Positions 57,901 to 64,000 of a stretch of 64,000 nucleotides of DNA are shown piece after piece. Origin of the DNA: Tenebrio molitor (taxonomy: Eukaryota; Arthropoda; Insecta; Coleoptera; Tenebrionidae); NCBI RefSeq assembly GCF_963966145.1, contig NC_091055.1, positions 10,044,001-10,108,000 on the forward strand. Reading direction: 5' to 3'. Both the position numbers and the translations under genes were made by a program. The notes beneath the pieces were generated by a model. That model did no database searches and was not told the origin of the DNA. It was given only the letters and a program-made list of their open reading frames with translations. Numbering within the stretch: position 1 is the first letter of the stretch; every line of letters begins with the position of its first letter.

Positions 57901-60270
57901 ACATTGTTACAATTTGATAGATAAAATTCGGTGACCTTTCTACAATATTTTTACGATCTCCCAATTATGCACATATTTTACGGACCTACGGCAAATGCTC
58001 ACTCCTTTGGTTTCTGTTATGACTGGAAATATAAAAATGCTGACTATAAGCTCCTGTTTCAGCAAGTCCTACAAGATCCCACAGACCAAAGCGAAATATT
58101 CCGTCGCTGCTAATGTTCCCTGCTGATAAATTCGTAGCAATGTACATGGCATACATGTTCAAACCTGTGCGCCAGTCTAGCCGCTGAGACTGCAACAGCG
58201 AAGGTGTTTCCAACTTTTTGTTCACGCCTTAAGTTAAAACTAAATATGTAGTTTATTTCGTGAATTAACAAAACAGGGCAGGAAACAAAATTTGTTTCGT
58301 TCTAGATTGATGGTGCGAACCCTCCTGCTTTTTTCTTAAACAGAACATGAATAAATTGATCGAAAATCGTTTGCAAACTAGATAAAAAGTAAAACACTAT
58401 ATTGTGGCGGCGAAAAAAAAAATGTATGCTTCTGAGGTAAGTTGCAGGAACGCTGTTTCTTGATCTGATGGTACAAGTACCTACATGTCCACATAGGCTG
58501 TAATCGCAAAACTATGGATATGAATATTTCGCTTCGGTCTGCGGAATCCTCGACTAATACCATTAACTAATTCGCATTGTCGTTAGATCTGGAATTGTGT
58601 TGAATGAAAAGCGTCAGAGCGTGGAATCCTGTGACGTGATCGCATTAATATGCTAGTATTACCTGGCAAGATCTCAATACCCGTCATAATCTAAATCGTT
58701 ATCCTGAGCTGTCATTATTGCAAGCAACCACATAATACCCTTTATTGCTCTGAATAATGACGATATCAACTTAAACAGAATTTATGCCGTCGGTGATAAT
58801 AAATTTGTGTCAGTGAAATGCGAAGATTTTGTGGTGGAGCAGTGCTTCACCATGGTTAAAGTGCAGAAAATATTTAACGCCTCAGTAATTTGCATGAATC
58901 ACCCCGAAAGGACCGTGCATCTCCGCATCACGTTCCTTGGTTCAGTTTAAAGGGTTACATGACAAACAACATAGGGGCGGAAGTAAAAATGACCTTCGAT
59001 ATGCAAATTCATATAGAGTTATTCACCCATTTACACTCCCTAACCGGCAACATGGGCTTTGCCTCGTATTGTCTCTGAAAAATATCTGCTTCATTAACCC
59101 CGCGATGTACCTACTCTTTTCACCACTTTCACACCATCAACTCCCTTAATTCTCCACTCATTTTAAATCCCTAACGATGCTAAAACGAACGAACACATTT
59201 TTCTACGAAAAACAATTCAAAAATGTCTGAAATAATTCTGAGAAATTTCTCGTGATGTGATTCATGGTGGGTTAAAAAAATCTCGACCGTAAGTCAACTC
59301 TTCGTTGTCGTTGGGGTAAATTGGAAGCACCTGTGAGGGATGCAGGTGGGACTTGCAATAATGAGGGTGCCCTATGGTGGTGAAAATGTTTGGATGACGT
59401 TTTAAAAACGGTAACCGGATTCGAGTCCTCTATTGTATTGTCAGTTTGTTCAAAAAGTTTTTTATGATGCATTCAAAACCGCTACTGCAGTTAAACTGAT
59501 AACTGGCTAGTGAGCCTGGATGACCATCTATAAAATTAATTGGCCTTCACTCGTAACTCCATAAATTTATAATTTCCCGTTGAAATCGTCCCCAGCGATC
59601 GAAACCGCTCTGTGCCATTATGTTCCACTGCTTCAGTTAATTGGCAAGACTGAGGGAACGGTAGAGCTGCAAGAACTCACTTTGCTTTCCACTAAGCTAC
59701 CTCAGAGTGGAGAAATTAACACGGTCAAAATATTTACTTCTTTAGATAACTGTTATTTAATAGTAATATCTCATGAATATGAATTAATCACGTTTATCTT
59801 GAATAAAAAAATATTTAATAAAAAAAATTGGCACAATATTTTATTGACAACAGTTATGTATATGATTTCAATCAGAGATTTATTAAACTATCAATCTCAA
59901 AACTGGAAAATTTCGGAATTGTGAATCATTTTTCAAAATAAAAGATTTGGCTTAATTTTTTCACTAGTTTTAATGAATTTTCAAATTGACAAAGATACTT
60001 TAATTTAAGAAGCGGACTAAACATATTTGAAATAAAAAATGTTTCGCTTTTTCGAAATTTTTCGAATTTATATGTGGTAATATGGTTGATACCGAAAAAT
60101 TGTTGTTTTCTGTTTCAACAGTTTTTTTCTGCAAAACCTGCAGTTAATAGACGTCATGTCTGTTGGTGATACCTCTTGTACCTTTCTCTTCCTTTTACAT
60201 ACATCCTTTTTTCACTAAATTCAAAATTCAAAAAACACAAAACTGTGCCACATACAGAATAATAATATAA
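54937..60270. other. Longest repeat-poor block, no gene recognised
   Basis: No repeat family of the window was seen over 5.3 kb. 55000-56700 and 57300-59700 are the least AT-rich parts. A TATAAATA at 56202 has a TCAG 24 bp downstream, and a 9-bp hairpin (CCATAACAT) lies at about 57331-57351. Neither is enough for a call. 59740-60270 is AT-rich. Short frames show no known domains. Confidence 0.45.
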
Positions 60271-60593
60271 CGGGCCTTCAAATAAATTTATATTTAGAGC
60301 AACCTATGGAAATTCAATTGTTTGCAACATTTTTCCAGCGTAGAAAATGACACAAGAAACGTCTGACGTTTTAACGAAATAAAATTGGGTTAGAAAATAT
60401 TTTTAATTTTTGTAGTGCATTCTCCCTATTCCCCCTCCACGGAATATGACAATATAAAATTGGGAAAAAGCTTACTATGTAACCTGTGTAACTCCGGAGA
60501 ATAATTCGTTACCTACAATAATTACTTTACACTGTTAACAGAATTAGAATGTCGCCTACGCCTACTCTAAATATATATTTATTTGAAGGCCCG
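60271..60593. mobile_element. 323-bp MITE with ~30-bp ends
   Basis: Left end CGGGCCTTCAAATAAATTTA, right end complemented CGGGCCTTCAAATAAATATA, both continuing TATTTAGAG. The outer bases are TAA on the left and ATA on the right, consistent with a TA target site plus one variable base. The interior is noncoding and matches nothing else in the window. Confidence 0.85.
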
Positions 60594-61014
60594 ATAGTAG
60601 TAACAACAATCTACCATACCTTGGTGTCTACCACGTGTCAACGGCCCCGCCCCTAGCAGCTAGATTTTATGCGTTAAGTTGATTCTGTCTCTACGGTGTT
60701 ATTGTGGTTTTGGAAGAGAGCATTCTCCAGGCAATTTAGCAGTTTTAAATCAGTGTAATTGTAAGTTATATTGTAGATATTCCTAGGTTTAATTTGTGAA
60801 CTGCAATTTTGGGACCTTTTTAAATTATCATTTAAAGTTGAAATAATCTTTTGTTGTGGTTGGTAAGTTTAAACGCTGCCAAAATAAAGCCATATATAGA
60901 AAGATGCTCAGAACCTTTTTCCTAAAAACAAGATCGCGAACAAAAAAATCATATCAGAATACTAAAACTGAAAATAAAAAATCCACTTCCAACAAAAGCA
61001 AACAATCTAAGTAA
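60594..61014. other. Spacer with a GC-box/E-box patch
   Basis: A GC-rich patch at 60627-60660 contains CCACGTGTCAACGG and CCCCGCCCC, which stand out from the AT-rich surroundings. GGTAAGT occurs downstream at 60860. It could be a promoter followed by a 5' splice site, but no coding sequence supports this. Confidence 0.3.
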
Positions 61015-61245
61015 ACATTCAAACGAATTGCCATTTTCTTCTTGACAGTACACTAATCATTTTTAGAACTGAACAACCCTTTTGGAGACCAAACGTTATT
61101 TCCACCAGAATCTTTTGTTTAGGTTGCTCAATTGTAGCTGGTCGATTAACGTAAATCTTGTTTTAGACATAACACCATAAAACATCTAAGAGCCTGAAAT
61201 CGGGAGATCGTGCAGGACACTCAATAAAGTCCTCTTCAAATATCT
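61015..61245 (-). pseudogene. Mariner-like transposase, C-terminal catalytic remnant
   Basis: On the minus strand the frame reads IFEEDFIECPARSPDFRLLD followed by VLWCYV, then NKIYVNRPATIEQPKQKILV and EITF. In this transposase group the corresponding text is IEWPARSPDLxPLDFFLWGYLKxKVYxxRPxTIExLKQRIxEEI. The D of SPD-x-PLD, where the third catalytic residue lies, is still recognisable. One in-frame stop (after VLWCYV) and several substitutions break it. The upstream catalytic aspartates are not found. It is an isolated fragment with no inverted ends assigned. Confidence 0.7.
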
Positions 61246-64000
61246 AAATTGTGCACTAGTTTAGGAAGCCTTTTAGTTTGAAAAATGTGCATTTTAATCG
61301 TTCTTATAATTTGTTTTAGTTTATTGGTACCGAAATTACATTGCTTTGGTGTTGGAATATCGAACAAATTACGGGTTACTATTTAAAAAAATTAGAGATG
61401 ATGTCAGGATGCGGAAACGGAAAGGGGCGGAAAATGAAAATGATTGGAAAATGTTTTATTTAAAAAATAAAATTGACCGAGTTCTTTCCGAAGAGCTCAA
61501 CGAAAAAAAAGATTTCCAATATTTCATTTTTTTCTGGTTACTGTAGAAAACCTTTCAGGTGTGAGTCAATTAAATCTTAGTCAACCAAAAATTCTTAATT
61601 GGAATTTTTCTTGAGAGTCTTGGGATGATCAGTCGAGTGCATATTCCACGGAGTCGTATAGTATAGTGCAATTAAAATTCTGCTTACATTAATTCTAAGA
61701 GTACCTACAAAAAATATATGACTAATACAAATCGCTTTAATCAATCAATAAAACAATAAACTAAAGAAAACATCAATTTGAATAATTGATTACCTAAAGA
61801 ATTCAGCTACCCTTAAATCCCATTGATTTCCGAAAATACAGAAAAACACTCAATTTCCAATGTATCTAATTCCTCATCATAATTATAATAGGATCGAAAA
61901 AGACACATAAAGGGATTAACTGTTTACACTTAAAGGTTACTAGCAATTAAAAAACAAAAAAAAACTTAAAGTAAGTTTCATCACTATAACTACTTACATT
62001 TTCAATACATTTTACAACATCTCCTTCACTGTCGCAATTAATAGCATCGTATTCACGCCTATTTAACGATTAATGTTTAAGTTTATTTCCAATTTCGGAA
62101 GACAGTTCGTGACAAGATGTTTTCTGTGTCACGATATCACACAATAAAACTTTTTCATTTTCATGGTTAGAAAAATTCCCTTTTTTATAACTTCAAGACG
62201 TTCAGTCTGTTCAAGTAAATGAAACGTTGATGCGAATCTAAGTAAAATTAAAATATTTAAATAAATAAAATTGAAAAACCAATGTAACCAATTTAGTGGA
62301 CCTGAATTGTTACTCAGTACCTACGAGTATAAAGCAAGAAATAAAATTCCTTAAATTAATGTCGTTGCTTACTCGTTAATTCTCGGACAGGTCAATTTGC
62401 AATCCTCAGCTTTCAACACAAATTTTTATATCTCACCCAGTGGCGGCGCGAAAGGGCGCAATTGAAAATATAAATTGAGGTTATATTTTTGAAATTCTAT
62501 TAAAATTTAAGAGTACCCCCCCCCTTGCACTTCCATTGGGTGAAATAAATCTAAATCGGATTTTTGTCAAAAATCAGCGACATAAGTTTAAGCAATTTTA
62601 TTCCTTACTTTACACTCGCAGTATATTTGGAAACCATTAAAATTAGGTAGCAGCTAATTTTTATTGTAGTAAATTTAGGGCATCTGGAACTACAGATTAT
62701 TATATTATGTATGAAAGCCGGACCTAATCTAACCGCTAACTAATCTCTATGAGAACATTTACATTTATCACCCCAACTTTTTTTCCCTATGCTTCATTAT
62801 GTTTTTAAAATTCCTGCCTGTTGGTGTTGAGTCCATGGTGAATAGAATAGGAAAGAAAATTGTTTTTTTGAAAAGCATTTAAAAAACGCGCTATATCCGT
62901 AAGGTGATCTTCGAAGGGTTAATGAGAGCAGGGAAGTGTATTCAGTCATTTTTCTAAAAGTTCTTATTGCAGTCTAACGTCTAACTGTCAAAGTTAATAT
63001 AAAGCGAGTACATATTCTCGCAGAAAAGTTTTGTATTTGATGATTTTGGCCATGTTTTTGATTGATTTCTGAACCATTGTAACTGTGAGACGTTCAAAAA
63101 CGCACCGCGAAATACTCCACTTTAACATGACTAGATACTTACCATAAAAAAAATTTTAATGCCAGTTAGAAGTAATTTCCGATCATTTTCGATTTTTAAC
63201 ACGGAAAAACCTAAAATTTTCATTCTTTACCAAACAACTCAAATGATACGTACCGTGTACCATCAATGGCAAAATTGATTCTTTTGTAGATTTTTTTGTC
63301 CTTGAAATGATGGTCTACTGGTTTTTTAAGTACATATTATCGTTTATAAAAAACAAATACAAATCGTAAAATTGTACCTACCTATATTTACCAAATACTT
63401 CACGTTCAGCATTTTGCATCCCCATGATATCAAATTGATATAACCCATGCGTAGCCAGATCTACCGTTTGGTCACTTGAATTATTGACGTTTGTAAGACA
63501 ACATAACTCAAATAGAGGGGATGATTATTTTTTTTAAGAAGCGTAGGGGGTGGCCCACGGATTCGGGTAGTTATTTTAAATTGCAGTATTGTTGGTGCTT
63601 TTTTCACCCTTGAGAATTTATCCAAGGAGTATTTGTAATTATCCGCGTTAGAAAATTATTGATGAGTAAAGTTGTAATTTTGGTATTTTCTGTTTGAAAA
63701 TTATCTCTCTGGGAAGTGCAAACGTGATCAAGCAATTCGAGCGTGGGGCAAACATTCGGCGGTTTACCTGCACAGTTTCATCGGCCATTAACAATGAATT
63801 ATAATGGGTCATTTATCAGTATCGGCGCTTCATTACCGCGATAATAAAGCTGCGTCCACAATCCGCGGTGGACTTGGAGGCCTCGTTCGATAGTCAACCA
63901 CGTCGGCAGCTCGACACGTTGTTGCTTCGATGAAGATTGATGGCGGCCTCCACGTTATTGCGGCGTTCTGCCCTCCACTCGACATTGTTCCACCCCACAG
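61246..64000. other. DNA without a recognised gene or repeat
   Basis: AT-rich to about 63650, then GC-richer to the window end. At 62451 CAGTGGCGGCGCG resembles the start of some DNA transposons, but no other end was found. The last bases (CCACCCCACAG) look like a 3' splice site, but nothing upstream or downstream can confirm it. Confidence 0.4.

Noticed and set aside
59405..59440. GGATTCGAGTCC, resembling a tRNA B box
   Set aside because: No matching A box, acceptor stem or anticodon arm could be assembled around it.
62445..62560. CAGTGGCGGCGCG, like the start of some DNA transposons
   Set aside because: No second end or target duplication was found within the window.
63980..64000. CCACCCCACAG as a 3' splice site at the window end
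   Set aside because: No exon can be read beyond the window and no convincing polypyrimidine tract or branch site was identified.

Overview
This window is AT-rich eukaryotic DNA, almost certainly from an insect. The transposon proteins (Tc1/mariner transposases, non-LTR reverse transcriptases with a C-terminal zinc knuckle) and the dense load of short TA-flanked inverted-repeat elements fit an insect genome. A beetle or other holometabolous insect is a guess. I recognise no intact host gene, tRNA, rRNA or CRISPR array. The window reads as intergenic or long-intron DNA.

Layout. 1-10.5 kb: a short direct-repeat pair, a mariner transposase fragment, several MITEs (families A, B, C, D, E) and a 5'-truncated non-LTR retrotransposon on the + strand with a MITE in its 3' tail. 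10.5-13.5 kb: repeat-poor DNA. 13.5-18 kb: a stack of nested elements (family F hit by a Tigger-like remnant, that one hit by family X, and family A at the right end), a 117-bp tandem repeat, a decayed tyrosine-recombinase-like coding remnant and two foldback elements. 18-35.5 kb: mostly repeat-poor DNA with more F copies and a 24.8-26.5 kb tandem array interrupted by X. 35.5-42.5 kb: a dense cluster of MITEs, a 1.4-kb decayed mariner element and two reverse-transcriptase scraps. 42.5-50.7 kb: repeat-poor DNA plus one X copy, one MITE and one reverse-transcriptase scrap. 50.77-54.94 kb: a 65-bp satellite array invaded by a mariner derivative, a nearly complete Tc1-like transposon and a chimeric non-LTR retrotransposon. 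54.9-64 kb: repeat-poor DNA with one MITE and one decayed mariner transposase C-terminus.

How the parts relate. The elements form a mobile-DNA ecosystem rather than a gene pathway. Nearly all inverted-repeat elements are flanked by TA, which points to mobilisation by Tc1/mariner-type transposases. The only transposase retaining all three catalytic residues (51924-52932, DD34E) is broken by two one-base shifts. A 547-bp MITE 4 kb away shares its terminal 17 bases and could have been its passenger. The best-supported unusual structure is the satellite at 50.8-54.9 kb: removing two transposons in silico, with one TA each, rebuilds a satellite monomer almost exactly. I found no convincing new enzymatic or defence system.
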